From NCBI GenBank assembly GCA_964529975.1, contig CAZGXW010000006.1, positions 1-64,000 of the forward strand: a DNA stretch of 64,000 bases, read 5' to 3'. Shown one piece after another: positions 1-7,836 of this stretch (positions within the stretch are counted from its first letter, which is position 1; the number at the start of each line of letters is the position of its first letter). The translations under genes were made by a program, and so were the position numbers. Source of the stretch: JADFMN01 sp964529975. GTDB lineage: Bacteria > Armatimonadota > Fimbriimonadia > Fimbriimonadales > Fimbriimonadaceae. The notes under the pieces are model-generated. The model worked only from the letters and a program-made list of their open reading frames with translations, had not been told where the DNA came from and searched no databases.

Positions 1-488
1 CAGCAAGGCCGCTTGTTGCCCTTGCTCATCTTGTCGATCGCGACGCTGACGCGCTTGTCGCGCGTCTCCTGCTTCTTCGCGCTGACGACCCAGAAGCACC
101 AGTCGCGCCTCGCCATCGGCGTGATGGAGTTCCAGGTCTCCATCGCCATCGGCGGGGCGGCAGCGAGCGCCTTCTTCAGGTCCGGTGGGACGGTGGGCTC
201 GGGCTCCTTCGCCATCGGCGCGACCTCGAGCTCGACCGTGTCGCCCGCCTGCACCTTCGCCTTAGTTGAGAGGGGTTTCTCGACCTTCATCCAATGCCCG
301 CCTTCGCCGTCAGGGAGGAGCGTGGTCCAGAACGCGGCACCGTTGAAAGTGCCTTCGACGCTGCACATCGCGCGTGTCGGCAGTTTCTTGCTCGCCTCGA
401 TCGGCAGTCGCAAGAAAGTCCACGGCCCCTTCTCTACCGGGCGCAGGAGCTGGGCCTTGAACTTCACCGTGGTCGCTGTCTTAGGCAT
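1..488 (-). CDS. YdeI/OmpD-associated family protein with DUF1905 (3' end outside window)
   Basis: The reverse strand from the ATG at 488 is open to the window edge (at least 162 residues). It starts MPKTATTVKFKAQLLRPVEK. The first ~95 residues look like a DUF1905 barrel (WTFLRLP, then GTFNGAAFWTTLLPDGEGGH). The part from about residue 110 (METWNSITPMARRDWCFWV) matches the OmdA/YdeI C-terminal domain. Family members are small soluble proteins of poorly known role, some linked to stress or bacteriocin tolerance. The gene is divergent from the kinase gene at 534. A TACAAT box and a GGGAGAG stretch precede the ATG. The family call is by pattern recognition only. Confidence 0.75.
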   Translation of the reverse strand, partial: MPKTATTVKFKAQLLRPVEKGPWTFLRLPIEASKKLPTRAMCSVEGTFNGAAFWTTLLPDGEGGHWMKVEKPLSTKAKVQAGDTVELEVAPMAKEPEPTVPPDLKKALAAAPPMAMETWNSITPMARRDWCFWVVSAKKQETRDKRVSVAIDKMSKGNKRPC

Positions 489-502
489 CTGCAGTCTCTC
501 CC

Positions 503-508
503 ATTGTA
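503..508 (-). promoter_or_regulatory. -10 element of the YdeI-like gene
   Basis: TACAAT on the reverse strand, 14 nt before the ATG at 488. The short leader holds GGGAGAG, a possible ribosome binding site. Confidence 0.45.
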
Positions 509-520
509 GTGCATCGCAGA

Positions 521-526
521 TATGCT
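521..526 (+). promoter_or_regulatory. -10 element of the P-loop kinase gene
   Basis: TATGCT followed by 7 nt and the ATG at 534. This favours 534 over the ATG at 522, which would lie inside the -10 box. Confidence 0.4.
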
Positions 527-533
527 CTACGTA

Positions 534-1034
534 ATGGTGGCGGTGGTGACGGGCAGGCCGGGTTCGGGAAAGACGACGCTGGCGCCGTTGATTGCTTCTG
601 CGCTCGGGAGGCCGCTGGTGACGCGCGACGGGATCAAGGAGGCGATGCTCAAAGAACTCGGCATGGATATGGCCGGAGACCGGGGGTTGGCGTTGCGTGC
701 TACAGAGGCCTTCTTCACGGAGGTCTTGCGGATTGCAAGTTTGGGGGACGTGGTGGCGGAGGCGGCGTTTCAGCACGGCGTGTGGGCGTCGCGCCTTGCG
801 CCGGTGATGGAAGTCGCCGAGGTGCGCGTCGTGTTGTGCGAGGTTCCGGCTGAGTTGGCGCGTTCGCGGTGGGAGGAGCGGGCGCGGCGCGACCCGGTTT
901 TTGCTGCGATGCACCCGGACTTGCCGGCGGAGGAATACGAGACGCCTGCGCTGGATGTGCCGACCCTGCGCGTCGACACTTCGGACGGCTACAAGCCGGG
1001 GCTCGCGGAGGTCGCCGCGTTCTTGCGCTCCTAA
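534..1034 (+). CDS. P-loop ATPase / predicted kinase (AAA_33-like)
   Basis: Predicted soluble P-loop protein of 166 residues. The Walker A motif GRPGSGKTT lies about 7 residues from the N terminus, followed by RDGIKEAML as in small-molecule or RNA-end kinases of the AAA_33/zeta-toxin-like group. Substrate unknown. An arginine-rich lid segment (RSRWEERARRDP) follows mid-protein. The start at 534 is preferred because a TATGCT box sits 7 nt upstream; an ATG at 522 adds four residues. The stop codon overlaps the convergent DUF4272 gene stop (CTAA at 1031-1034). Confidence 0.75.
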   Translation: MVAVVTGRPGSGKTTLAPLIASALGRPLVTRDGIKEAMLKELGMDMAGDRGLALRATEAFFTEVLRIASLGDVVAEAAFQHGVWASRLAPVMEVAEVRVVLCEVPAELARSRWEERARRDPVFAAMHPDLPAEEYETPALDVPTLRVDTSDGYKPGLAEVAAFLRS

Positions 1035-1813
1035 GTGTCGGTCGGTGTGCGGTCCCAGTCGTTCCGTGGCGCGTAGCCGCACACCCAGTTGAGTGCATAG
1101 TGCCGCTCCATTGTGATCGATCGCACGATCGTCCACTCTTCAACTGTGAGGTCGCGGTAGGGCCTTCCCATAGCAGCGAAGTCGTCACCGATCGTGGACG
1201 GAAACGCACCGCGCTGGACCATCATTTCGGCGCTCATCTTGATCACCTCCTCCATGGTGATCTCGGGCGGCAGCGGGATCGGCTCGGGCCGTTCCTGCAG
1301 TTCACGCGTCCTGCTCCGCCAGTGCCACATCTCGGCGATAGTCCGCTGAGCTTCGAGCTCATCAGGTGGCCTGATCGAAGCGCTCGTAGGTGAAACGCTT
1401 TCCGTGCACGCTTTCACAATTTCAACCGGATCAGACTCTTCGTCGAAAGGGCCAGGACTATCCGTGACGCACAATGTCCAGAGTAGCGATCGCAATGCCT
1501 CAGTGCGCCAAGAGGCGTTGTAAAGCTGCTGCTCAGTGAGCCGGTAGAGCGGCTTTTGAAAGAACTCTCGCTCGCTTCTTGTGACATCGCTCTCGACAGA
1601 TAGGTGGCTGAGCCTTTCAATCCCACCTTGTTTGTTCTTGTCCATCAGTTGCGCCAGCATCTTCGGACCATCGCTGCCCCACTGTTCTTGCAGTTGCGCG
1701 ATCATCTCGCGCGGCGGAATGAGCAGCCCTCGGCCAACCAAGCATGCGAGTACTAGTGCTCGCTTTGCGACTTCCTCCGCGCTGGGCGGACCCTTCTTGC
1801 CAAACAGTCCCAT
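1031..1813 (-). CDS. DUF4272 domain-containing protein
   Basis: A 260-residue protein starting MGLFGKKGPPSAEEVAKRAL. The pattern RALVLACLVGRGL, then SEREFFQKP, then ASWRTEALRSLLWTL is that of DUF4272, a family without a known biochemical role. No signal peptide or membrane segment is seen. It starts 3 bp after the stop of the 118-residue gene at 1817, so the two are co-transcribed. Both begin with MG, hydrophobic residue, then a basic LFGK-type segment. Function unknown. Confidence 0.7.
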   Translation of the reverse strand: MGLFGKKGPPSAEEVAKRALVLACLVGRGLLIPPREMIAQLQEQWGSDGPKMLAQLMDKNKQGGIERLSHLSVESDVTRSEREFFQKPLYRLTEQQLYNASWRTEALRSLLWTLCVTDSPGPFDEESDPVEIVKACTESVSPTSASIRPPDELEAQRTIAEMWHWRSRTRELQERPEPIPLPPEITMEEVIKMSAEMMVQRGAFPSTIGDDFAAMGRPYRDLTVEEWTIVRSITMERHYALNWVCGYAPRNDWDRTPTDT

Positions 1814-1816
1814 AGA

Positions 1817-2173
1817 CTAAAGGTTCACGACGCGCTCAGGTGATCCCGGCGGGCCCGAGCGGATGCTCGCTTTGCCTCCCTGGGTGACTCCGTTTCCACG
1901 CAAGACGTCTTCGACTGCGGCAAAGAGCCTCTCAGCATCGGGGGCGTACATATAAAGCGTGTAGTCGTCCGGGCCGACCTCGTTGCCGTCGAACTCGCCG
2001 ACCCCTGCATCGTTGATGCGCTGATCGAGCGCGTCCTCCAGCGCACTGATCTCGTCGAACCTCTCACTGAAGTTCGACATGTTGACGCGGTCTGTCGTGA
2101 CGATGACAGCCTGCTCGGCGGGATCTGGCTGGTTCTGAGCTGGTTTGCCGAAGAGCTTCTTGAGGATGCCCAT
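1817..2173 (-). CDS. hypothetical protein paired with DUF4272
   Basis: A 118-residue acidic protein starting MGILKKLFGK and ending with SPERVVNL. The middle (GVGEFDGNEVGPDDYTLYMY, then PDAERLFAAVEDVL) is a conserved-looking alpha/beta fold of the sort found beside DUF4272 genes; I know no function. It is the first gene of a two-gene operon. TAACCT ends 6 nt before the ATG, with no Shine-Dalgarno sequence. Confidence 0.7.
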   Translation of the reverse strand: MGILKKLFGKPAQNQPDPAEQAVIVTTDRVNMSNFSERFDEISALEDALDQRINDAGVGEFDGNEVGPDDYTLYMYAPDAERLFAAVEDVLRGNGVTQGGKASIRSGPPGSPERVVNL

Positions 2174-2179
2174 GTGCGC

Positions 2180-2185
2180 AGGTTA
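2180..2185 (-). promoter_or_regulatory. -10 element of the 118-residue gene / DUF4272 operon
   Basis: TAACCT on the reverse strand, 6 nt before the ATG at 2173; predicts a leaderless mRNA. Confidence 0.5.
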
Positions 2186-2226
2186 TCCGGACACGGCCGG
2201 TTTCTGCGACCCCTTTTGGGTGCCTT

Positions 2227-3966
2227 CTACAGCCCCAGCTTTGGCCACAAGGCGTCGATGCGGGATTTGACCTCCGGCGACATCTCGATCAGTTTGGGGA
2301 AGTCGCGGGAGAAGCCGTTCTCGCCCGGCCATTTGTGCGTGCAGTCGAAGCCGATCTTGCCGCCGAAGCCCTCGGCCAGCGACGCGTGGTCCAACTGGTC
2401 CACAGGCCCGCGCGAGTGCAGCGCGTCGCGCCCAGGATCGCAGTTCGCGCCGAGGCGGAACAGCACCTGCGCGGTGTCCTGGACATCAACGTCCTCGTCG
2501 AAAACGAACACGAACTTTGTGAACGCCAATCCCCCAAGACCCCAAATCGCGTTCATCACCTTGTACGCGTGGCCCGGATACTTTTTGCGAATCGAGACGA
2601 ACGCGACGTTGTGGAAGCACGCCTCGACCGGCAGGTGGATGTCCACGATCTCCGGCACGGTGAGGCGGATCATCGGCATGAAGATGCGCTCGACCGCCTT
2701 GCCCATCCATCCGTCCTCCATCGGCGGCTGGCCGACGATCGTCGCGGGGTAGATCGCGTTCTGTCGCATCGTGACGCACGTGCAGTTGAACACCGGGAAC
2801 ATCCCCGCGAGCGAGTAGTAGCCGGTGTGGTCGCCGAACGGACCTTCGAGTCTTCTCTCTTGCGGATCGACGTAGCCTTCGAGCACGATCTCCGCGTCTG
2901 CGGGGACCTTCATGTCGATCGTCTTGCACTGCACGAGCTCGGCGTTCTTGCGTCGGAGGAAGCCTGCGAACGCCATCTCATCGAGGCCGGGCGGGAGAGG
3001 TGAGATGGCGGAGAAGGTGTAGGCGGGGTCGCCTCCGAGCGCGACCGCGACTTGGATGCAACCTTCCGGCACTGACCCCCTCCCTAACCCTCCCCCAAGG
3101 GGGAGGGAACTTTGCGCCTCTTCCATGTGCCGCATGCCCGTCTTGTGCATCTGCCAGTGCATGCCGCACGTGTTGCGGTCGTAGAGTTGCATGCGGTACA
3201 TGCCGACGTTGCGCTTGCCCGTGTTCGGGTCGTAGGTGAACACGAGCGGCAGGGTGATGAACGGCCCACCGTCTTCCGGCCAGCACGTGAGGATCGGGAG
3301 CTTGCGCAGGTCGATCTCGTCGCCCTGCATGACGATCTCTTGGCACGGGCCACTGCTCACCGTCTTCGGGATCGTGTCTTTGACTTCCTTGAACGCGTCG
3401 ATGACGATGCCGATCGCTTCCTTCGGCGACTTCGGAATCGGAGGTGGGAGCAACTTTGCGATGCGCTCCGCGTGCTCTTCAAAGTCGTCGCACGAGAGCG
3501 CCATCGACATTCGTTTGCGCGACCCCATCGCGTTGATCGAGATCGCGTGCTCGTAGCGCACGCTCGGCAGTGGCACCCACTCCGCGTTCCCTCCCCCTTG
3601 GGGGAGGGTTAGGGTGGGGGTCTGCGAACTCGCCGCGCGCACCGCGTCGGCGAGGGAGGAAGTGCCCCGAAGCTTTGCATCGCCCCCTCCCCCTGCCCCC
3701 TCCCCAGGAGACGGGGAGGGGGGGCTCGAACCGGCCCCGCTCAACAGCGACGGCATCCCCATCACGGCGCTGCGCGGGTCGGGGGTGCCCAGCCGGTGCG
3801 GCGGGCCGACGACGTTCTCGAAAAGCAGAGCCGGCCCGCCCGCCTTCATCACGCGGTCGGCGATCTCGGTGACTTCGAGGTAAGGCGAGACCGCCTCAGT
3901 GACGCGCCGCAGTTCGCCAGCCTTCTCCAGCGCCGAAAGGAACTCCCGATAGTCCGTCCAAGCCAT
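2227..3966 (-). CDS. ubiD: UbiD family decarboxylase with in-frame repeat insertions
   Basis: A 579-residue prenyl-FMN dependent UbiD-type decarboxylase; E. coli UbiD is about 497 residues. Family landmarks: GPALLFENV near the N terminus, ILTCWPEDGGPFITLP, RNVGMYRMQLYDRNTCGMHW, the acidic active-site stretch RRLEGPFGDHTGYYS, and NKWPGE-like HKWPGENGF near the C terminus. In an organism without other ubiquinone genes in view, menaquinone precursor decarboxylation is the likely role (inference). The excess length is largely explained by three palindromic elements (3683-3724, 3589-3621, 3076-3108). They are read through in frame as Pro/Gly/Leu-rich peptides in two variable loops and spare the catalytic motifs. 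TAGAAT lies 8 nt before the ATG. Confidence 0.9.
   Translation of the reverse strand: MAWTDYREFLSALEKAGELRRVTEAVSPYLEVTEIADRVMKAGGPALLFENVVGPPHRLGTPDPRSAVMGMPSLLSGAGSSPPSPSPGEGAGGGGDAKLRGTSSLADAVRAASSQTPTLTLPQGGGNAEWVPLPSVRYEHAISINAMGSRKRMSMALSCDDFEEHAERIAKLLPPPIPKSPKEAIGIVIDAFKEVKDTIPKTVSSGPCQEIVMQGDEIDLRKLPILTCWPEDGGPFITLPLVFTYDPNTGKRNVGMYRMQLYDRNTCGMHWQMHKTGMRHMEEAQSSLPLGGGLGRGSVPEGCIQVAVALGGDPAYTFSAISPLPPGLDEMAFAGFLRRKNAELVQCKTIDMKVPADAEIVLEGYVDPQERRLEGPFGDHTGYYSLAGMFPVFNCTCVTMRQNAIYPATIVGQPPMEDGWMGKAVERIFMPMIRLTVPEIVDIHLPVEACFHNVAFVSIRKKYPGHAYKVMNAIWGLGGLAFTKFVFVFDEDVDVQDTAQVLFRLGANCDPGRDALHSRGPVDQLDHASLAEGFGGKIGFDCTHKWPGENGFSRDFPKLIEMSPEVKSRIDALWPKLGL
3076..3108. repeat. palindromic mini-element, copy A (inside ubiD)
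   Basis: A 33-nt element with the perfect palindrome CCCTCCCCCAAGGGGGAGGG and a CCCTAA flank. Same family as 3589-3621 and 47715-47748 but in the opposite orientation to the 3589 copy relative to ubiD. ubiD reads it as SLPLGGGLGRGS. Confidence 0.85.
3589..3621. repeat. palindromic mini-element, copy B (inside ubiD)
   Basis: Its 33 nt, read on the reverse strand, are identical to the copy at 47715-47748. ubiD reads it as TPTLTLPQGGG. Confidence 0.88.
3683..3724. repeat. second-family palindromic mini-element (inside ubiD)
   Basis: About 42 nt of C-rich then G-rich DNA; the arms CCCTCCCC and GGGGAGGG flank AGGAGAC. Similar in style to the 33-nt family but distinct in sequence. ubiD reads it as PPSPSPGEGAGGGG. 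Confidence 0.75.
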
Positions 3967-3974
3967 CTGGCGTC

Positions 3975-3980
3975 ATTCTA
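3975..3980 (-). promoter_or_regulatory. -10 element of ubiD
   Basis: TAGAAT on the reverse strand, 8 nt before the ATG at 3966; no Shine-Dalgarno sequence between them. Confidence 0.55.
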
Positions 3981-4040
3981 CGCCCCTTGGATTTGGGAGC
4001 TGCGCTGCAGGGACTTGCAGCACGCGAAAAGGTCGACTGT

Positions 4041-4364
4041 CTACCGCGACGGGCCGCTCGGTGCGTCGGAGAACGGGATCGTCGCGGTCGTCGTCAATCT
4101 GCCTTGCTTGAAAAAGACCTGGACTCGGTGCGTCGGCTTATCTGCAGGGATATCGTAGATCCACTTCGTGTCCGCGTTGGGCGCATCCATGGGGAACCGT
4201 TCCTTCGGGCCACCGCACGCTTCGAGGACTTGCTCCTCAGACCATCCTTCCTTAACGACGCCAGTTACTTCTTCCGGGGTCTTGAGCGGCTTGGGCGGCA
4301 CCGCCACGTCCTTTTTGGCACAGCCGAGGGTAAGGAGTGCGACGACGAGGAATGCGGACCGCAT
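4041..4364 (-). CDS. small lipoprotein
   Basis: A 107-residue protein with a lipoprotein signal: MRSAFLVVALLTLGCAKKD, lipobox LTLGC with Cys15. The mature part (PEEVTGVVKEGWSEEQVLEACG, then KWIYDIPAD, then VQVFFKQGRLT) has the layout of the small SmpA/OmlA-like beta fold seen in envelope lipoproteins. That resemblance is weak. Sited just after folD. CATAAT 6 nt before the ATG suggests its own leaderless transcript besides read-through from folD. Confidence 0.7.
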   Translation of the reverse strand: MRSAFLVVALLTLGCAKKDVAVPPKPLKTPEEVTGVVKEGWSEEQVLEACGGPKERFPMDAPNADTKWIYDIPADKPTHRVQVFFKQGRLTTTATIPFSDAPSGPSR

Positions 4365-4370
4365 AAGTCG

Positions 4371-4376
4371 ATTATG
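4371..4376 (-). promoter_or_regulatory. -10 element of the small lipoprotein gene
   Basis: CATAAT on the reverse strand, 6 nt before the ATG at 4364; it overlaps the last codons of folD. Confidence 0.5.
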
Positions 4377-5211
4377 CCCGCGATGCGGCCTCCACCGTGT
4401 TCCACAAAAGCGAAGCCACCGTCATCGGCCCGACGCCGCCAGGCACAGGTGTGATCCAAGACGCGACCTCGCTACAAGTTGAGAACTCGCAGTCGCCCAC
4501 GTCCTTTTCGCGGCCCTCGACCTTGTTATAGCCCGCGTCGAGCACGACCGCACCAGGCTTCAGCCAATCGCCCTTCACCATCTCGGCCCGGCCCACCGCG
4601 GCGACCACGATGTCAGCCTGCTTCACCAGGCTCGGCAGATCCCGGGTCTTGGAGTGGGCGACCGTCACCGTCGCGTTCTTTTCGAGCAGCATCAGCGCCG
4701 CCGGCTTTCCCAGGATCACCGACCGGCCGATCACGACGGCGTGCTTGCCTTCACACACGATCCCATAGTGGTCGAGCAGTTTCATCATTCCGAGCGGAGT
4801 CGCACACCGAAACCCAGGCAGACCGGCCGTCAACCGACCGAGAGAGGCCGGTGTGATCCCGTCGACGTCCTTTCCGTCGCCCAGCGCCTGGAGCGCGGCC
4901 TGCTCGTCCAAATGCTTCGGCAGCGGGTGCTGGAGCAACACGCCGTGCACGGCCGGATCGTCGTTGAGCCGTCGCACTTGGGCAAGAAGTTCTTCCTGAG
5001 TGGTCTCTGGCCCGGCGGCCCATGTTCCGCTGGCCATGCCGCACATGTCCGCCCACTTCTGCTTCATCGCCACATAAGCGAGCGAAGCGGGGTCCTGCGA
5101 GGCCACGATCGCCTCAATGCGCGGGACGACAGACATCGCGGCTACCCGCTCCTTGAGTTCGGCCCGAATCTGTCTGGCGAGGGCGAGCCCGTCGAGGATC
5201 TGTGCGCTCAT
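4372..5211 (-). CDS. folD: bifunctional methylenetetrahydrofolate dehydrogenase / cyclohydrolase
   Basis: A 279-residue FolD, interconverting methylene-, methenyl- and 10-formyl-tetrahydrofolate in the cytoplasm. Visible features: the YVAMKQK catalytic Tyr/Lys segment, VHGVLLQHPLPKHLDE, KDVDGITPASLGRL, the dinucleotide loop VVIGRSVILGKPAALML, and C-terminal TPVPGGVGPMTVASLL. Its ATG overlaps the purE stop by 4 bp, so purine synthesis and one-carbon supply are coupled. Length is typical. Confidence 0.96.
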   Translation of the reverse strand: MSAQILDGLALARQIRAELKERVAAMSVVPRIEAIVASQDPASLAYVAMKQKWADMCGMASGTWAAGPETTQEELLAQVRRLNDDPAVHGVLLQHPLPKHLDEQAALQALGDGKDVDGITPASLGRLTAGLPGFRCATPLGMMKLLDHYGIVCEGKHAVVIGRSVILGKPAALMLLEKNATVTVAHSKTRDLPSLVKQADIVVAAVGRAEMVKGDWLKPGAVVLDAGYNKVEGREKDVGDCEFSTCSEVASWITPVPGGVGPMTVASLLWNTVEAASRA

Positions 5212-5702
5212 CCCTTTCGCGCGACCTCTTTGTTCTTCTTCATCACGGCCGCAGTCTGGCTCTTGGCGTAGGTCTCGAGCCGCTTCGCCAATGTCGCGTT
5301 GTTGGCGCTCAGCACCCTTATGGCGAGCAGCCCGGCGTTATAGGCGTTACCAATCGCCACACAAGCGACCGGCACGCCCTTGGGCATCTGCACGATCGAA
5401 TAGAGCGAGTCCACCCCCTTCATAGTCTTGCTCTCGACTGGCACCCCGATCACGGGCAGAGTCGTCCAAGAAGCGACCATTCCTGGCAGGTGGGCGGCCC
5501 CTCCTGCTCCCGCGATGATGACCTTGAGCCCGCGCTTGCGCGCCGTCTGCGCGTACTTCGCCATGCGGTCCGGAGTGCGGTGCGCAGAGACGATCTCCAA
5601 CTCGTACGGGACGCCAAAGGCGAGGAGGACCTCCTCTGCCGCCTGCATCGTGGGCAGGTCGCTGTCGGACCCCATGATGATCCCGACGATCGGCTTGGCC
5701 AT
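5208..5702 (-). CDS. purE: 5-(carboxyamino)imidazole ribonucleotide mutase
   Basis: A 164-residue class I PurE that converts N5-CAIR to CAIR in purine synthesis. The family patterns GIIMGSDSDLPTM, VSAHRTPDRM, IAGAGGAAHLPGM and VPVESKTMKGVDSLYSIVQMPKGVPVACVAIG are all present. A longer open frame runs back antisense into ftsZ, but homology begins at MAKPIVG (5702), and TATGAT lies 7 nt upstream. An ATG at 5714 would add MIGP. No purK is seen beside it. Confidence 0.95.
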   Translation of the reverse strand: MAKPIVGIIMGSDSDLPTMQAAEEVLLAFGVPYELEIVSAHRTPDRMAKYAQTARKRGLKVIIAGAGGAAHLPGMVASWTTLPVIGVPVESKTMKGVDSLYSIVQMPKGVPVACVAIGNAYNAGLLAIRVLSANNATLAKRLETYAKSQTAAVMKKNKEVARKG

Positions 5703-5709
5703 GGGCCCG

Positions 5710-5715
5710 ATCATA
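5710..5715 (-). promoter_or_regulatory. -10 element of purE-folD
   Basis: TATGAT on the reverse strand, 7 nt before the ATG at 5702. Confidence 0.5.
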
Positions 5716-5832
5716 CACCTGTGGAAAAGATCGCGCCCGGTTCGCTTCGGGACTGCGGCTTTTGTTCGCGGCGGTCCGTCCTGACGAGTAGCCCGTGCGC
5801 ACGCGCGGAAAGCGCCGGGACCAAGCAACGCG

Positions 5833-6963
5833 ATGACATCGAAAAACCTGTTCGATTCGAGGGCCGTGATCAAAGTCCTCGGGGTCGGCGGTGGCGGCTG
5901 CAACGCCGTCAACCGAATGATCCAGACCTCTGTCGAGGGCGTCCATTTCGTCGCCCTCAACACGGACATGCAGGCCCTGGACGTCAGTTTCGCACCCACC
6001 AGGATCGCGCTGGGAAGGGGAACGACCCGCGGGCTAGGCACTGGAGGCGACCCCTCGCGAGGGCAAGCCTCCGCCAAGGAGTCCGAACGAGAGATCATCG
6101 AACAAATCGAGGGCGCGGACATGGTGTTCGTCACTGCCGGAATGGGCGGTGGAACGGGCACGGGCGCGGCCCCGGTCGTCGCGGAACTTGCCAAGCGCAT
6201 GGACATCCTGACCGTGGGCGTCGTCACGAAGCCGTTCGGCTTCGAGGGGCCCAAAAGGCGACGGATCGCCGAAGAAGGAGTCGAGCGCATCAAGGAGCAC
6301 GTCGACACGCTCATCGTCATTCCGAACGAGAAACTGTTGAGCGTCGTCGAACGACGTACCTCCCTCCAAGACGCGTTCCTCTACGCCGACGACGTCCTGC
6401 GGCAGGGTGTCCAAGGGATCAGCGACATCATCATGCGACCCGGCATGATCAACGTCGACTTCGCCGACGTGCGCAGCGTCATGAAGTCCGCTGGCGTCGC
6501 CCTCATGGGCCTCGGACGCGGCACCGGCGAGAAGCGCGCGCGCATCGCCGCGGAGCAGGCCGTATCCTCTCCGCTGCTCGAGACCGACATCCAGGGCGCA
6601 AAGCGCCTTCTGGTCAATATCACCGCTGGCCCCGACTTCACGATCGGCGAGGCCCAAGACGCGATGGAGTACATCATGCAGTTCGCCGATGCGGACGAGG
6701 CCTCCATCTATATGGGCCAGGTCTTCGACGAATCGATGGGCGAACAAGTCTCGGTCACGCTCCTCGCCGCAGGCATGCACTACGCGCCGACCACCCTGCG
6801 CGATCGGGAGGTCTTCGTGCGGGCTGAAGCCCCCGAGACGCAGACCGAGCCCGAACCACAACCCGTCGCCACCGACACGCCCGGACGCGGATTCGAGGTC
6901 GCAAGCCTAGACGAGATCGACTTCGACATCCCTGCGTTCCTCCGCTCGCAGAGGTCGCGCTAA
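5833..6963 (+). CDS. ftsZ: cell division protein FtsZ
   Basis: A 376-residue tubulin-like GTPase forming the division ring. Nucleotide loop GGGGCNAVNRMI near residue 18, tubulin signature GMGGGTGTGAAPVVAE, the T7 catalytic loop NVDFADVRSVM, and a short linker to the C-terminal peptide FDIPAFLRSQRSR that should bind FtsA or other membrane anchors. No ftsA, ftsQ or mur gene is adjacent, unlike the usual dcw cluster. The ATG follows a 130-bp divergent gap with purE. A strong intrinsic terminator follows. Confidence 0.97.
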   Translation: MTSKNLFDSRAVIKVLGVGGGGCNAVNRMIQTSVEGVHFVALNTDMQALDVSFAPTRIALGRGTTRGLGTGGDPSRGQASAKESEREIIEQIEGADMVFVTAGMGGGTGTGAAPVVAELAKRMDILTVGVVTKPFGFEGPKRRRIAEEGVERIKEHVDTLIVIPNEKLLSVVERRTSLQDAFLYADDVLRQGVQGISDIIMRPGMINVDFADVRSVMKSAGVALMGLGRGTGEKRARIAAEQAVSSPLLETDIQGAKRLLVNITAGPDFTIGEAQDAMEYIMQFADADEASIYMGQVFDESMGEQVSVTLLAAGMHYAPTTLRDREVFVRAEAPETQTEPEPQPVATDTPGRGFEVASLDEIDFDIPAFLRSQRSR

Positions 6964-7000
6964 CCGCTTTTACTATCGCAACGTACTGGTCCAACGAATA

Positions 7001-7030
7001 GCCCCGCCACAACGGCGGGGCATTTTTTCC
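7001..7030 (+). terminator. intrinsic terminator after ftsZ
   Basis: Perfect 8-bp stem GCCCCGCC / GGCGGGGC with loop ACAAC, followed by ATTTTTTCC. It lies between convergent ftsZ and the nitroreductase gene. Confidence 0.92.
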
Positions 7031-7824
7031 TATCGATGCAGGAAGCCGCGTTCTTTGAGGAAGTCTGCAAGCACCTCCCTGCCAGTCAAGTGCCCTTCAT
7101 CGACCCGCCGGCCAGAACGCATCGACCACGAGACATCGCCCTTCATCCGCTGCGACTCGTTGAACGCGCCCATGCGGTCGTCATAATCGCCCACACCCAC
7201 TTCGGGGTCGTACCGTTCGCGAAACCACACGGACGACTGTGGCAGGCGGGGCTTGATCGCTGCCTCACCTTCCGGGTAACCGATGCAAAGCCCGAACGCG
7301 CCGAACGTGCCGTACGGCAGATCGAGCAGTTTCGCTACGGCGAAGGGATCGTTGCGCAACGCCCCGATGTAGCAGATCCCAAGTCCGCAAGCCTCCGCTG
7401 CGCAGACCATCCGTTCCGCCGCCAGCGCCGCGTCGATCACCGCCATCGTGTAGAACTCGTTGTAGTCGAGGCCCTTGCACTCCTCACCAACCAATGCCGC
7501 GCAACGGCGCAACCGATAGTGGTCCACCAAGAACGCTAAGAACCACGGCGCAGTGTGTACCTGCTTCTGGTCGGCGCACAGTCTCGCGACCTCAGTACGG
7601 CGCCCAGGGTCTTGCACCGATATCACCGACCACAACTGCAGGTTGCTGCTTGTCGCCGCGCTCTGAGCCGCCGCAACCAGCCCGCTCACAAGCGATTCGG
7701 GGACCTCTCGGTCGGAGTACCGTCGCACGGACCTGTGCGCAAGAAACCGCGGCGGCACGTCGGACAAGACAGGATCTGAGCCGTACCGAAGGCGCCAAGC
7801 CTCTTCGAAGTCCTCATCGAACAT
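7030..7824 (-). CDS. nitroreductase family protein (NfsA/FRP-like)
   Basis: A 264-residue FMN-dependent NAD(P)H oxidoreductase. The N-terminal FMN-binding HRSVRRYSDREVP and SAATSSNLQLWSVI are typical. ACGLGICYIGALRNDP and FGLCIGYPEGE carry the second FMN/dimer contacts. The tail is Arg/Lys rich, like NfsA-type enzymes. An upstream ATG at 7890 would overlap the thioredoxin gene by 59 bp; 7824 is preferred because CATAAT lies 6 nt before it and homology starts soon after. Substrate cannot be told from sequence. Confidence 0.85.
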   Translation of the reverse strand: MFDEDFEEAWRLRYGSDPVLSDVPPRFLAHRSVRRYSDREVPESLVSGLVAAAQSAATSSNLQLWSVISVQDPGRRTEVARLCADQKQVHTAPWFLAFLVDHYRLRRCAALVGEECKGLDYNEFYTMAVIDAALAAERMVCAAEACGLGICYIGALRNDPFAVAKLLDLPYGTFGAFGLCIGYPEGEAAIKPRLPQSSVWFRERYDPEVGVGDYDDRMGAFNESQRMKGDVSWSMRSGRRVDEGHLTGREVLADFLKERGFLHR

Positions 7825-7830
7825 GCGGCG

Positions 7831-7836
7831 ATTATG
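7831..7836 (-). promoter_or_regulatory. -10 element inside the operon, before the nitroreductase gene
   Basis: CATAAT on the reverse strand, 6 nt before the ATG at 7824. It sets this start and gives the last gene its own transcript. Confidence 0.5.

Noticed and set aside
3589..3724. frameshift or assembly error in ubiD
   Set aside because: The frame is intact through all three elements and the flanking UbiD sequence aligns on both sides, so insertion is the better reading.
5202..6827. long open frames antisense to and overlapping ftsZ and purE
   Set aside because: High-GC shadow frames; they translate to Arg/His-rich, low-complexity protein without start signals, while ftsZ and purE are unmistakable.
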